Below are positions 35,496-47,440 of a stretch of DNA of 64,000 bases, piece by piece. The stretch's first letter is position 1. Each line of letters begins with the position of its first letter. This stretch comes from Rhytidiadelphus loreus (taxonomy: Eukaryota; Streptophyta; Bryopsida; Hypnales; Hylocomiaceae): contig OX344765.1 in assembly GCA_947034895.1 (NCBI GenBank), positions 29,827,001 through 29,891,000 on the forward strand, read 5' to 3'. Made by a program: the position numbers and the translations under genes. A model generated the notes under the pieces. It did no database searches, was not told the origin of the DNA, and saw only the letters and a list, made by a program, of their open reading frames with translations.

Positions 35496-36783
35496 TGATG
35501 TTGAGACCATTTTGTGAACTATAAACTAAGTTTTATTGTAATTGCTTTTAGAAGTAATTGAATTGTATTGAAAAGTTTAAATAATCAATAATAAATTTAC
35601 TAAAATATTTCTCCAACATAGTTATAGGTCAATGTACAACCACAATTAAGAGTCCATTTTTTACTAAAATATAAAAATAACAAAAATTATCTATTGACAA
35701 TCATTTAAAAAAAAACATTAACATAATTTGAACTCTTGTTTATTTTCTTGTTTCCCACTCCCTACCCTATGTTTGCGTACTATAATCATTTTTAAAGTAC
35801 CAACACCTATTATCATCACTAACTAATGAATAACACCTACATTTGAAAAACAACAATAATATAACTAGATATTGATTATAAAAGATGTAACCAATCAGAA
35901 CATGAGGGCCTAGAGTAGCATAGGATTGATTGTAGGTATACTGTATACCCAAAGACAATATTTGGGATTTCACAACTTGTTTGTAAGATTTCCAACTAAT
36001 GTATGCTAAAGTATGTTGAAAACGTCTTTTCTTTGTCAATAAGATCCAATAAAATAGTATATATTTAATAATAATAACAACGCTCAATTGCTATTAGAAG
36101 AAATTATGGGTGCACTTAACTTATGTTGTTATTCTACAAATGCTCTCAATGATGTCTTCACTTCACTTAGACCTAGTTTTTTAGAGTGGAAATCACCCTT
36201 GTTGATTTTCATGATGCTTTTACTTCTATATGAGTAGGAAAAAATTACATTTTAGGAGTAGCTTCGCTTAGTTGTCAAACTAAAAGCAAACCAAAGGTTT
36301 TAGTCCAATGTTAAAAATACTTTTTTGAAATTCAAAAACTTATTTTCCTCTCTTTTTCTTCTTGCAACTATTACACACTTCTATGTAGAATTCCAATTTT
36401 TTTCCTGTCCCCTATGCAAGGTTTGGTTGATTCTAAGTGCATCAAAGTCCATCTTTATTACTATGACACATATACAATTAAGGTACAAGCATCCATTTCC
36501 AAGATTGCACCCTTAAATCAATCTCGAAACTATGTCAATACACATAGTTCAAAATTTACAACTTGCATACATGCATTCAAAAAACATTTGGGAATACACC
36601 ATATATTTGTACTTCCAAAATTTAGTAGCATATTCATAGAGATTCAAAAAATTACCATTTTTTTTTAAATTATTTTTTATTTTTTATTACCAATATGTTA
36701 AAATTAGTCCCATGCCTTGATTCCACCTTAAAGTAAGGAAGTATGCTCTAAATGTATCCATCTTCTTCAAACCGCCCATATTT
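35496..36783. other. AT-rich DNA, no gene seen
   Basis: Frames at 35767-36087 and 36325-36668 lack recognisable domains or exon signals. Confidence 0.4.
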
Positions 36784-36787
36784 TTAA

Positions 36788-37010
36788 ACCCTTAACGCCT
36801 TGATCCTTTTTCGAAATTTGGCACATTTTTGCTTATATCTTTTGTACAAAATATCATTTACTACAATTTCATGAAACTGGTCATTAAGAAAAAGGTTGTC
36901 TTTTCAAGATTCAAGTGTTACGTTGGATGAATGAGAAGTTAGCTAGACTAAACAAAGCCTCCAAGTCCTTTGTTCATCGTCTAGAATATGGACGTCAGAG
37001 CGTTTAAGGG
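36788..37010. mobile_element. Short TTAA-flanked element, copy E
   Basis: ACCCTTAACGCC on the left and CGTTTAAGGG on the right (complement CCCTTAAACG) are enclosed by TTAA at 36784-36787 and 37011-37014. At 223 bp it is the smallest member of the TTAA group. One extra A follows the left TTAA, so the end is slightly eroded. Confidence 0.5.
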
Positions 37011-37014
37011 TTAA

Positions 37015-37270
37015 GATGGGGTGATCTTTAAATTGACCACTTTAGCAACTGAATGAAACGGAAAAAAACGTTTTTTCTATTGTAAGAGTCAATCATTGTC
37101 TTTGATTTCCGCATATCTCTTTACAAGTTGCAAGTGGGCGGTTTTGGAGAGACCTATGATCACAAATAGGTGCCTCTGCCTTCAATCTTTGAAAATTTAT
37201 AAGTAATTCAAAAATACTTGTAAATATACAAAACCACTTGTGTTAGGGTTCAACATCTATTTTCTTTTTT
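37015..37270 (-). repeat. Diverged copy of the 49325-type internal sequence
   Basis: Words TTTTCTATTGTAAGAGTCAA, CATTGTCTTTGATTTCC and ATGATCACAAATAGGTGCCT match, in opposite orientation, 49490-49640. Terminal repeats were not found. Confidence 0.5.
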
Positions 37271-37349
37271 GTGGAAAATGTTCTAAAAATATTTTTGTAC
37301 ACGAAAACCTATGAAAAAGGCGGACCAACCCTGAAGTGTTGGTTCCTAA

Positions 37350-37598
37350 GAGCATCCCCACCAATGTGTTCTCTATCCCCAAACTAGTCAACCTTGACTT
37401 TATAGAGATGAGACCTCGCGAGTTCTCTATATGAGCTCCAATATAGGGAATTGGGCCCAACTTTTACTGAGTTATCTATAAATTTGGGGTAGAGATCTTG
37501 TTTTGAGACTAGTGCACACAAGCTTCTGTATCCCCATCCCCATTTGAGGTCTTCTCTCTAAATATTTAGGGATACATAACAAATTGGTGGGGATGCTC
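37350..37598. mobile_element. PIF/Harbinger-type MITE
   Basis: Terminal inverted repeat GAGCATCCCCACCAATGTGT on the left pairs with the right end (inward GAGCATCCCCACCAATTTGT). TAA lies on both sides (37347-37349 and 37599-37601), the 3-bp duplication of this superfamily. The 249-bp interior is non-coding. Confidence 0.85.
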
Positions 37599-37601
37599 TA
37601 A

Positions 37602-37810
37602 GAGTTTCTCCACCAATGAGTTCTATATCCCTAAAGCTTTAGGAAGAGGACCTCATATGCAAATAGAGATACAGAGATTTCATCGCACCAACCTTTATCC
37701 AAAACCTGTATCTCTAAATATACAAATTTCTGTAAAACTCTTCTCCAGTTCTGTATCCAGAGGCTCATATGGAAAACTCGCGAGGTCTCATCCCTACTTG
37801 AGGTCCCAAG
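37602..37810 (+). mobile_element. Partial relative of the adjacent PIF-type MITE
   Basis: Directly after the shared TAA, GAGTTTCTCCACCAATGAGT starts a second copy-like end, followed by CTATATCCCTAAA as in its neighbour. No matching right end was found before the GC-rich island. Confidence 0.45.
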
Positions 37811-37849
37811 CTCAGTAAACAGATAAAGAAACGGAAGAGCTTGTGTAAG

Positions 37850-38890
37850 CTTTGGATCTGGATTTGCGTGTGCTGTGTGAACGCCCCCACCGGCGAGCTC
37901 GACCTTCATTACAGCGCTGTCTGTCCTGGGCTTCTGCCTTGTCTGAGTTGCAGCAGAAGCCTGCCACTATAGCCCAAAGGAAGCCGGCCATGCCTGAGCT
38001 CTGTACAGTACAGAACTCTAATAAGCTTACTGACATCGAGGCAGTCAAGTCAGCACCGGGAATCTGGACCTAGACTCGCTTTTCGTCGGGAGTCAGCTCT
38101 GGGAAAGCTCCGGCATCCATCCGTCGTTATTGGCAATGAAATTCCGTTTCAAATGGTTCAAAAAAGAACAAGAACTGAAAGCCGACTCCGTCCGTCATCC
38201 ACTCATCCATCCGTCACTTGGCAGCCAGCAGCTAAAATTAATGCATAGCAATCCAAAGACAGCTAAATTAATACCGGTATATATATCTAATTCGATTACT
38301 GCGGGCGACAGGGCGGAGTGGGCGACTGGGCGCCCTTCGATCCGTCATTTCAGTATCTTATATAAGAAAGAAAAAAATCCGCAAATTCTTATCCAAACTC
38401 CGGATCCCGCCTTGAATTTGGGATTCCCAACAACCCAAGTTCAGTTTTGTACAGTACCAGAATTTTTGGACGGTGTGTGATCGAGTGAGCTATTACGGTA
38501 CAATATTCCATTTTTAACATTCCAGTGACCAGTGCTGCATGGGATCGTACAACTGTACAAGCAGGGTCTAGTCTGCAGTGAGACGCGCCTGGAGCCTGGT
38601 GGGTTTATGGGCATGGGATTCGCGGTGAAAGACTGACTGACTGACGAATCTGTCTGCCGCATGGATGAAACAGAACAACTGAATTGAAGCCAGCTTACTA
38701 TGGAACCCGCCCCGCCCGCCCGCGCCTTGAAGTCCGTCGTCCCAGCGCCGAGCGCACCTCAGACGGGGTTCTCCGGAACAACAGAAAGAACTTCGCAGTG
38801 TGAGTTGTGTCCTCTCCGCTTCTCCGTCTGGGACGACCCTAAGGCGTTGGACTGAAGGAACGGCGGGGTTAGTCACTGTGGAAATCATCC
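37850..38890. promoter_or_regulatory. GC-rich, CpG-rich promoter-like island without an identified gene
   Basis: Composition resembles the promoter of the gene at 52.3 kb rather than its surroundings. CTTATATAAGAAAG at 38355-38368 is a TATA-like site. Frames on both strands are short and have no recognised domain. It may be an orphan promoter, the first exon of a gene split by later insertions, or a non-coding RNA locus. Confidence 0.4.
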
Positions 38891-39120
38891 TTTCCTTTCT
38901 TTTGGTACCGTGTGAATCACCATTTACTTAGAGAAACTCAAGAGCACTCATTGGAGGGAGGTCAAACTATTGTACAAGACCTGGCTCTCCTTTTCACACA
39001 AAATTATGAGGATGAACATTTGCACTTTTGTCTTACATAGAAGGGTTCTCTGTCATCCATTAGACACTTAGTGTGTGCAAAACAAACGGTAGAGGGTTAG
39101 TGGTCACAGTTCATTTTTAA

Positions 39121-39856
39121 TCCCCTAAAGTCCCATTCAAGGTCTTTTTTTCCCTTGAAAACCACTCCATGTTGCCATTTCTATTACAAAGAGCAAAACA
39201 AAATTACAAATACCTTTTTTGGTTGTATTAGAATAAGGTATTAGAATAAGAAGGTAAGAAAGAAATTTTAGAAACTTTCACTAATGAAATTGCAAGATAA
39301 TTGCGGTTAAAGTAAAGAAAACCAATTTTTGAGCACATTCCATTATTTGTCTTTGAATCTTCTTAACTTCAAATTTTTGGACTAAACATTTTGATTAAAT
39401 TTTTTTATAAAAATGATTTGAGTTGAAAGTCTACAACTTTTTTTTTAAAAGTACTTGATTTTCATTCTTTTAAATTGTTAAAATTGAATTCAAAAACAAA
39501 TTTAGTATATTATTTTCTAAAAAAGTTTTTATGATTGCAAACAAAACAAGAAGCTCCACGACTTTCAGATCACTGATCCAAATGGAATGAACCAAAGCTT
39601 TCCACGTAGAAAAAAATACAATCTATGAGAAAAGAATTTAAATTAAATTTATTTTTTTCAACCAAGCCAAACGGCTTTATGGGCTTAGGGTGGCATAACT
39701 TTTGTTCTTGGATATCAATTGAAATAAAATTAAATTCCAGTAGCGCTAATGCATTTTTCTATCTTCAATAAAAGTCTTTAGAAAATCATGTCAAAAATCA
39801 TACAAGCTTGCTTGAAATCCCAAGAGTCTCCTAAGTGGACTTTGAAACTTTAGGGG
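39121..39856. mobile_element. Non-autonomous TTAA-flanked element (piggyBac-like), copy B
   Basis: TTAA at 39117-39120 precedes TCCCCTAAAGTCCC (one extra T compared with copy A), and AACTTTAGGGG precedes TTAA at 39857-39860. The interior shares ACCACTCCATGTTGCCATTTC-like sequence with copy A near 15100. Confidence 0.65.
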
Positions 39857-39860
39857 TTAA

Positions 39861-41890
39861 AATAAAAACAACAATCCAAAAATAACTCATAGTATAAGAG
39901 GAATTGGAAGTGAGTAAGAAAATGGAGGTCACTGATTTTTTTGGTAGAGAATGAATTGGAGCACTTTGATTTGGAAAATACAATTGCATGCATCAATTAT
40001 GTACATTTATATACAAATATTTTTGCCAGTCTCTATGTAATACATGAAAATATGTGGAAAGCGAGGTGGAAAGAATTGTAAGAGATGTGTCTCTTTTGCA
40101 TCTTGAACAATATTAACAGTGTTTTGGGAGGAATTAAACACAAAGATGGCACATATTGACAAGCACTTTCTAGAAAGAATTAAGGTCATTGTAGAGAAAT
40201 ATAGCACATAATATTGTGTATAGCAATGTTTTCAATACTTTTTAGGAATAATGATCAACAATGTGCTTTCCATTTTTTGGTTGTAGACACCAATTTTAAC
40301 TATATCTATATAAGTGTTGATCACAAAAGAAACACAACTAAACTTGTGTCAATTTTGAGTAGAAGATTTTGTATGCCCATATTGACTTTTTCTCATATTA
40401 AGCATGTAACTTCACACATTGAAGGCATATTTTTTAGTGTTGATGGCTTTGTATGAATCATAAAAGTAATGTTTATTAAATCAAAAGGTATTTGAAGGGA
40501 ATGTTTTATAAGTTTGTTAGTGTGTAGACTTGCATTTGTGCATTTTTCATACATTTATATCAACAATGTTGTGTACACTGTCAAGAAATTAAACTCTCAC
40601 AATACCAATGGTGGATTGTCTTAATTTTTTCCATACCCTTTATCTTTCATTCATTCTCCAATTTGGTATGGTTACTCTTTTCATTTCAGTTCTTCTATCC
40701 TCAATAATCCCACATTTGCTAAAGATTTTGTCTATATTCTTGCTTTGACCCAAAAAACTTTGGGACTTAAAAGGATTAACTCTAAAACATTTTAGTTTGT
40801 TAGCAAATTTTCAAAAACTATGACATTTGAGATTCTTTCGCCTTTAGAATCTTTATTCTATCCTTGATTTTTTATGCCATTGTACATAAGAACAACTTTA
40901 GCAATATGCCAAACAAGCCTACCCTAGTGTGTTTTTTGGTAAATAGTGCATAATTAAAAATGCTTAATCCCACCAAATTTTTTTCTTTAGCATGGCAAAA
41001 TTTATATTTTTTCCATGGATAACAACCATATCCAAACCATTTTTTTCCACAAAAGTTCACTAGATTAGCAATGATTGTGATTCTATTTTATTTGGGACAC
41101 TAGAAGCCTCAAAGTTGGTTGGAAAATAGAATAGCTGATTGCATTGTTGGGACAAACAAGAATTTGTTGCAACAAAATGATCTCTTGTATTTTAACAAGA
41201 CGATCTTCTCCAATACATTCGAAATGCTCTAAACAATTTTTGTCAAGGTTGGCAACACTTTTAAGCCAAAAAATATAGTATGAGTAAGCAATCATATAAT
41301 TGATGATATTTTTTTTTCCTTTGCACACTAAAAGACTTGTTGGAAGTTAATAATATAAAATTGCAAAAGTAGAGTAAACAAGTGACCTACCATTTTGACA
41401 TGATGATGTTTTGAACACATGTAGAAATGCTCTAAGCATGTTTTCCATTACTTGAGAATGTTTTTATGAAATGACCTAGAAAACAAGTGTCTAAATCTCT
41501 AAATGCCTAGGCATTTTGAACAAAACATAGCAATTGTACATGAATTTTATAAATTTTTCTACTTGAGATGTAAAGAATGATTGATGAGTTTTTGAAATTA
41601 AAGTTTCAAAAACAAATTGAAACAAATTTTACAAATGTTTTTCCAAATTAAACTATAGGAATGATTTTTAGTCTTGATGCTTAACATTTATTCTTTTACA
41701 GCAAACTTCAAAAAAATTGTCAAATTTGTATTTTTTATTGCATTTATGTTTTCTCCATGTAAAAAATAATTTTCAATAATTTGAATAATTGATATTTTGG
41801 CCATAGTGGTTGACTAGTGACTACTCACAAATTATTGAGTGATGGAAATGGAATGATATATTAGGCATAATAGGCACTTTTATTTTGTAG
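39861..41890. other. AT-rich DNA, no gene seen
   Basis: AAAAGGATTAA at 40769-40779 is a possible eroded TTAA-type end. Stop-limited frames at 40007-41328 have no recognised features. Confidence 0.4.
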
Positions 41891-42088
41891 GTGCTAACCC
41901 CCGAAGGATAGACGGGGTGTTTTCAAGAGAAATTGTTGGAAATTGCCAATTTTTGGTGCATTGACTAAATTTAAAAATTAAGTTTATAAAAATTTCTATA
42001 GTGTGGAAGTGTATTATACCATAATGCCATTGTTAGAAAAATATTTTAGTTCATTTGATTAGTGAATTGCAAGATTATAACCACTATA

Positions 42089-42291
42089 AGAACCCCGCGT
42101 TTTAGGTGACGAGCCCTAATTTTCTTTAACAGATTTAGGAGATGTCCAATGCAACAAATCCATGTTTTTATGTCAACATTGACTTTACACTTGACAATTC
42201 TGATGACATAAAAATAGGGTTTGTTGCATTGGACATCACATAAAATCTACTTTAAAAAATTAAGAACTCGTCACCTAAAATGAGGGGTTCT
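42089..42291. mobile_element. Hairpin MITE, TA-flanked
   Basis: Ends read AGAACCCCGCGTTTTAGGTG from the left and AGAACCCCTCATTTTAGGTG from the right, extending through GACGAG and GATGTCCAATGCAACAAA. TA lies outside both ends; TAA/TTA with one base less is an alternative reading. Confidence 0.75.
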
Positions 42292-42467
42292 TATTGTGAA
42301 CATTTGAGGTTTAAAAAAAGTTTTTTTGAACCTACTAGATAGAGACAATAGATGAGGATTTACTCCTTTCATTAGTCTTTTTTATTAAGTACACTCATGA
42401 AAATTTTCAGAAGCAAATAAGGTGTCTTCCTTACTCTAATCACCCTACAATAAGGAGGTCAAGTAAT

Positions 42468-43618
42468 CAAGGTTGCTATTTTGTGAGCCTGTGAGCGTAA
42501 GCTTGTGAGCTTGTAAGTCTGTGAGCATATAATTTTTTAGAGATTCCATCTAAATTTTTTTGTCAAAATTTATTATTTTTGGTAAATTTTAGTAACTATT
42601 ACCATGAACCTATTACCGTGGACCTATTACCGTGGTCCCTTGAACAACCTTGATGTACTACTTATTAGACTTTGTTAGATTTTAAGAAGAAGAAAAATCG
42701 ATTATTAATTAAGATTTGTTTGAAATTAACTGAAGTTGTTCCACTGAGATTATAATCATTCCCCTCTTGCTCCTTGGGTCCCCTCGGCACCGAGGGGAGC
42801 CCCCTTGTAGTATGTAAAAAAAATAAAAAAAATAAAAAATAAAAATTCTCGTCGCAAGGGGGCTCCCCTTGGCGCCGAGGGGACACAAGCAGCAAGAGGG
42901 GAGTGATTAACCAAATGACCATTTGTTCAATAAATAGAAGAATTGGGCCCTTAAAGGTCCTATAAAAGGACAATGATCAACTAATCAACAATTTGGTGTA
43001 ACTGAGCTCATTCTTTACAAAAATAATCCTTGTCAACCAAATATTTTCTTCCAAAATCTTAACAAGTCCAATTACCAACACATCAAAGTAGAAGTGTAGG
43101 TACCTCCCATTGGCCTTGAGAGGACCCACGCTACTACAAGATAATAGTTCTTATCAATGATTTTTTTTTCCTAAAATCTAAACAAGTTTAATAAAAATGC
43201 ATCAAAAGAATATTTTTGGTATTTTTTTATTAGCCCCAAGAAGATCCACATTGCTATAAGATAGTAATCAACCAATATTCTATACAAACTTATTTCCATC
43301 TCCATTCATCTTTCACATCAATTAAGTTCATCATTTTCAAAATGTATACTTCTAATATTTTAGACAACATTGAAAATTATAATTTTCATGTGGATTCTAT
43401 ATAACCACGGTAATAGGGCCACGGTAATAGGGCTGTAGTAATAGGTACTAAAATTTACTAATAATAGTAAATTTTGACCAAATTTTTAGATGAAGTCTAT
43501 TATTAAAAATATTTTAAAGTTTTCTTGTGCTTCTTCAAATTACTAAGCTCAACGTTCACAGAATCCCTGCTCAACGCTCATAGGCTCATGCTCACAAGCT
43601 CACAAAATAGCACCGCTG
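42468..43618. mobile_element. MULE-like MITE with 10-bp target duplication
   Basis: Ends CAAGGTTGCTATTTTGTGAG and (inward from the right) CAGCGGTGCTATTTTGTGAG are flanked by GTCAAGTAAT at 42458-42467 and 43619-43628. The paralogue at 5.57 kb shows a single GTCAAATAAT, the empty site. The minus-strand frame at 42665-42973 lies within and is not judged coding. Confidence 0.8.
42761..42901. repeat. GC-rich hairpin inside the MULE-like MITE
   Basis: Arms 42761-42807 and 42855-42901 match as reverse complements in about 43 of 47 positions around an A-rich loop. Each arm also contains a self-complementary CCCCTCGGCACCGAGGGG core. Confidence 0.8.
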
Positions 43619-43834
43619 GTCAAGTAATCAAGCAATTTCCTAGCCATTTTTTGATGACTTCTTATGCATTGGAAATTTTATTTTGGAAATCCAATTAGTA
43701 GTAACATAGATCCAAACCCTTTAGAATATGTGGAAAAAAATCCAAAATACTTGACAATAGATTATGCAATATTATAGCCTTTGAACTTTACTTAAATTAG
43801 AAGATTTAAAAAAAAAATTGCCCAACATAGTTAA

Positions 43835-44161
43835 CAATTTTTTTTTGAACAAATGGTGAAAACCATTGCATTGAAAAATCCAGAACACAAAACAACCAAG
43901 CCTCAAAGGTTAGACAAATGAAGAGATAAGACCAAGCAAAAAAACAAAAACAAAGGCTAGAAAAATAAACAAGAGGGGGGCCCCTTCTTGTTCCTTGTAA
44001 TGCTAGTACTAATCTTACTAGCTAGGATAGGGGATTTAAGCCAAATGCAATTAAATTTGGCCTAAATAATAGCGGCATTTAGTAGTCCTTGACAACCCCC
44101 AAGTTGAGTCTTGAGCTAGGTCGGACAGCTTGAGTCAAGGAGAGGTCCCAAATCATTGAAT
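43835..44161 (-). mobile_element. 5'-truncated LINE insertion with target duplication
   Basis: The minus strand ends AATGCAATGGTTTTCACCAT-TTGTTC followed by an A-tract. CATAGTTAA flanks both sides (43826-43834 and 44162-44170). The related tail lies at 14080-14306. The 5.75-kb paralogue has an uninterrupted site here, supporting the insertion. Confidence 0.75.
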
Positions 44162-44280
44162 CATAGTTAATAAAATTTGACTCTTCTTGGGGTGCAATCT
44201 TTGAACTCAAATTAGTTTTCTTTTTCAATTGCAAACTATATTATATTAATTACATTTTTCCTACTTGATATATAAAATCC

Positions 44281-44985
44281 AAGTGATATCTAAGTGATAT
44301 CTTTCTAGAAAACTAACAACATTTCCTACACTCCCTCAAATGTTCATTGCAAACAAAATACTTGTCTATTTTTTATGGTCGATCAAAGTCTCAGCCCCTC
44401 TTCATAGAAGGTAGCAAACCTCCTTCTACTTAAACTAGTACAAATTTTGATTTACAACTCCCAAACAAGCAAGTGAGATCAATTTAAAAATTGCACATTA
44501 TGATACACAACTCCTCTAATTTTCATTTCAAAATTCTTTATACACACTTCACAATGGGCCTCTAAACATTCAGATTCCCCCAAACTACAACGAAAGAGAA
44601 GATGAATAGTGTCCACCTTTTTCTTTACCTTATCAACAACTCTCCACCACATAAGCAAGTAGACATCAACCCTTAAATTGCTCTTAAGGCTAATTACAAT
44701 TATTGATCTTCAAATTTGGTCCCACAACTATTTTTTTATCTTTAACTTAGAAGGAAAATCACTTCAAAGTCCATTTAGAAGGCAAACTACTTCCATTTTT
44801 TTCTTTCACAACTATAATCATACAAAATAATTCTATAAAATACTTCAAACATGGATATAAGTACTAACATCAAACCAATGCCTATTAGAAGTAAAAAACT
44901 AAAATTCCAAGAAAACTTTCACTCCATTTGTAAAACTTGAGAATGTGTTTGATAGTTGCAGTAACTTATTCAACACGATCCGCCT
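44281..44985. other. AT-rich DNA, no gene seen
   Basis: C/A-rich top strand without coding or repeat structure recognised. Confidence 0.4.
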
Positions 44986-44989
44986 TTAT

Positions 44990-45294
44990 TAAGGGATTGA
45001 TTAGACCTTCTAATGATTGTTGGTGGCCACGACTCCCCTTGATTGGCCTCACCATACAATAGTATTGGTCGTTGTTTAGACCTTCAAAGCTTCCTTCAAA
45101 TGTTACTTCACGACTACCAAGTTCAACACATCCAACTTGTAACAAGATTATCAACGCACGAGCATCCCGTTGAGGGTTTCCATGCCACCACTGCTCTATA
45201 CAAGGTTGCTTTGGCGGTCGAGAAGTCCCAGCTTCATCTTGTAGATGCATATAAGACGATGCTAAATTCCATGTTCCGGGAGTTGCGACAATGA
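44990..45294 (+). pseudogene. Broken protein-like fragment, unknown
   Basis: The plus frame ending at 45294 reads ...LYKVALAVEKSQLHLVDAYK then MLNSMFRELRQ, with helical, protein-like composition and higher GC than its flanks. Stops lie just upstream and no start or exon border is convincing. The opposite strand is also open. It may belong to the same debris as the piggyBac relic 1.1 kb downstream. No family recognised. Confidence 0.3.
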
Positions 45295-45782
45295 AAGCTC
45301 AAATTCAGCCTCCGGTTGAGGCTCTTCATCTTGAGACTCAGAAACCCTCTTCCAATTCAACATTTTAAATGTAAAGTGAAAAACAAACAACAATATTTCA
45401 ACTCGATGCAGCTCTCATGTGGATCCTTTTTCTTATACATATGACTTACACCACCACGAGAAAGAATCATTTTGAAGATACTTGTATAACATATAATATA
45501 AATTTTTATATTATGTACATATGTACAACACGACACCGGTGTATAAACAAAACCATCATTTAGTTGTCGTCATGTGGACGTGGTAGTATCTATTTTTTGA
45601 TGAACGACGTATGTAGAGTGGGAGAGTAGAGGAAGTGCCAGTGCACATAGTTATAGAGCAAGGCTTTTTCATGTAGGCAGGAGGACACTTTTATAGTAGC
45701 CATGAGTGGAATTTGTACAACGTCAATGATATAGACGAATTTTGGTCTTGTACAAAAGTCCTTCAGTGCGCATTGCTAAAAA

Positions 45783-46146
45783 GATACACTGTAGAACTGA
45801 AAAATAACTTTCACATCCTTATATTATATAAGAAAAAATTGTCTAAAAAATGAACAAAAAATTCCTAAAAATAATTCATTATTGAAAGCTCATTTTAAGT
45901 TGAATATTGACTCAATGGTCATCTAAATGTGTTCTCTATAATTATTTGAGTTGAAAAACATGCCATTTTAGTTCAATTTTATCCTCTTCTAGAAATCATT
46001 TCATATTTTATTTGAGTTGGAAATTTTGGCAATAGAAAGCTATAGTCATTATTAAACAATGCTCAAAATTTTAGGTTGAAATTATAGTTTATTAGACACC
46101 ACTTGTTCGCACATGGTTTGTTAAAGTAGAACTAAGTGCACCCCCC
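45783..46146 (-). repeat. Inverted copy of the element at 61874-62426
   Basis: The minus strand begins GGGGGGTGCACTTAGTTCTA and follows the 61.88-62.24 kb sequence for about 360 bases at roughly 90 percent identity by eye. The distal part and second end seen in the other copy are missing here. Confidence 0.7.
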
Positions 46147-46389
46147 GAGGCCATCCCGTTTTACACGTCCGAAGCTTGTGGTTTCTTGTCATCCTACCCT
46201 AACCCTTGGGCCTGTTTAAAACCATTACAACATAAGCCAACGGTTAGCAGTCTGAAGATTTGAAGACTCAAAGACTTGAAGATCATTTCTTTTCGTAGCC
46301 AGAATCCCCGTGATTTTCCGAGGCAAACAACTCTCTAATGGACATCGGCTATTCATAGTAGGTCTATACAAATGCTACATGCATAATAC

Positions 46390-47190
46390 AAGGCATGTTA
46401 GTGGCGGTCTTTCCAACTGCTTCGTGATTGCTTAGTGATGGAGACTGTAATGAGTGTATTGAAAGTAGTCTCCGGAATGCAAAAATACCTTGGCACACTA
46501 TAGACATATGAGATTTGTGCAAGTACGGCCGAGATAGAAACGGCACTTGCGACATCAAAGTGTTTGGACGAAGCCATGAACTCCTGGAATAGCCAATCAA
46601 AATTAGAAAACTACACCACGCTACAACGTCCACGACTTGTTGAGTTCATCTACAAGCTTGAATTGAAATTGCAAATGCGACGGCAAATTCTTACCTAGTT
46701 GTTTTGCAATACATTTGTAAATGATGAAGCTATTGACAACATATGTGTCCACCAAGAAGAAGAAAACCTTGTGCCACCACTTGTGGTTGCATGTCTAGCA
46801 TGAATAGCTATTGTGAACATGATCTTCAACATCAACACCACACATAAAATTTGAATACCCCTATATGCATAAAACTAGTGTCGAAGTTCGTCAATTTGCC
46901 ACACTCTGTGTGGTACTGTTGGCCACAGCTCTTGCGGATCTAAGATTGATAGGTAGTACGTTGATAGCAATCCTACTGCCTTGCAGTCCACAAACACTAC
47001 ACAAGCAATCTACCCCCTTCTATGCATTCTCCAAAGTAGTGTGCCTTATGGCTACTTTGAAAGTGTTTTTAAGTCGTGGAAGCAATTTAGCAAGCCCATA
47101 CGATTGGAATGGACTAATCCTACGGCATATGTGTCCAATGAACGCAGCTCTAATAGTAACTTCACAGAAGTAAAGTAATTGTTAGTACAA
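46390..47190 (-). pseudogene. piggyBac-type transposase relic
   Basis: Two minus-strand blocks are diagnostic. At 47052-47189: CTNNYFTSVKLLLELRSLDT then YAVGLVHSNRMGLL, the piggyBac 'TDNFYTS...GT...R.NRKG' block; the catalytic aspartate of TDN is asparagine here. At about 46626-46845: FMCGVDVEDHVHNSYSC, then HKWWHKVFFFLVDTYVVNSF, the 'Y.GGVD..D' block with the third aspartate kept, and the following membrane-like helix. Stops and frameshifts separate and interrupt the blocks. The upstream part is cut off at 47192, where a CACTA-like end begins. The remnant links this window's TTAA-flanked elements to a plausible mobilising enzyme, though not necessarily the same family. Confidence 0.85.
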
Positions 47191-47191
47191 A

Positions 47192-47215
47192 CACTAGTAG
47201 AAAAAACCGCATCCA
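47192..47215 (+). mobile_element. Isolated CACTA-like terminus
   Basis: CACTAGTAGAAAAAACCGC is a CACTA-type end that breaks the piggyBac relic. No convincing partner end was found; CTATCTAGTG at 48211-48220 is a weak candidate. Confidence 0.35.
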
Positions 47216-47440
47216 AAACAATAGGAAACTGTTGTTTGTACTTGTTGTTTTGAACGCGTTGTTTCAAACAAAAATCAATTGAAATTTTTTTTTTGTTGTT
47301 TTGGACAAATCCAAAAAAACTATTTTAATTTTAATTTTTTTTCTATTTTTTCTATTTTAATTTGTTTGAATTGCCTGGATTTTTTGGGCAGTATGGAAAA
47401 TATTTTACATACACGTAAGCCAGTCGGCCACACGGGCGGT

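Larger units (their letters stand above)
41895..44280 (+). repeat. Host repeat carrying three nested insertions
   Basis: Once the elements at 42089-42291, 42468-43618 and 43835-44161 are removed with one copy of each duplication, the remaining pieces align in order with the contiguous repeat at 5325-5860. The start, CTAACCCCCGAAGG, resembles an eroded TTAA-type end. Limits are approximate. Confidence 0.5.
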
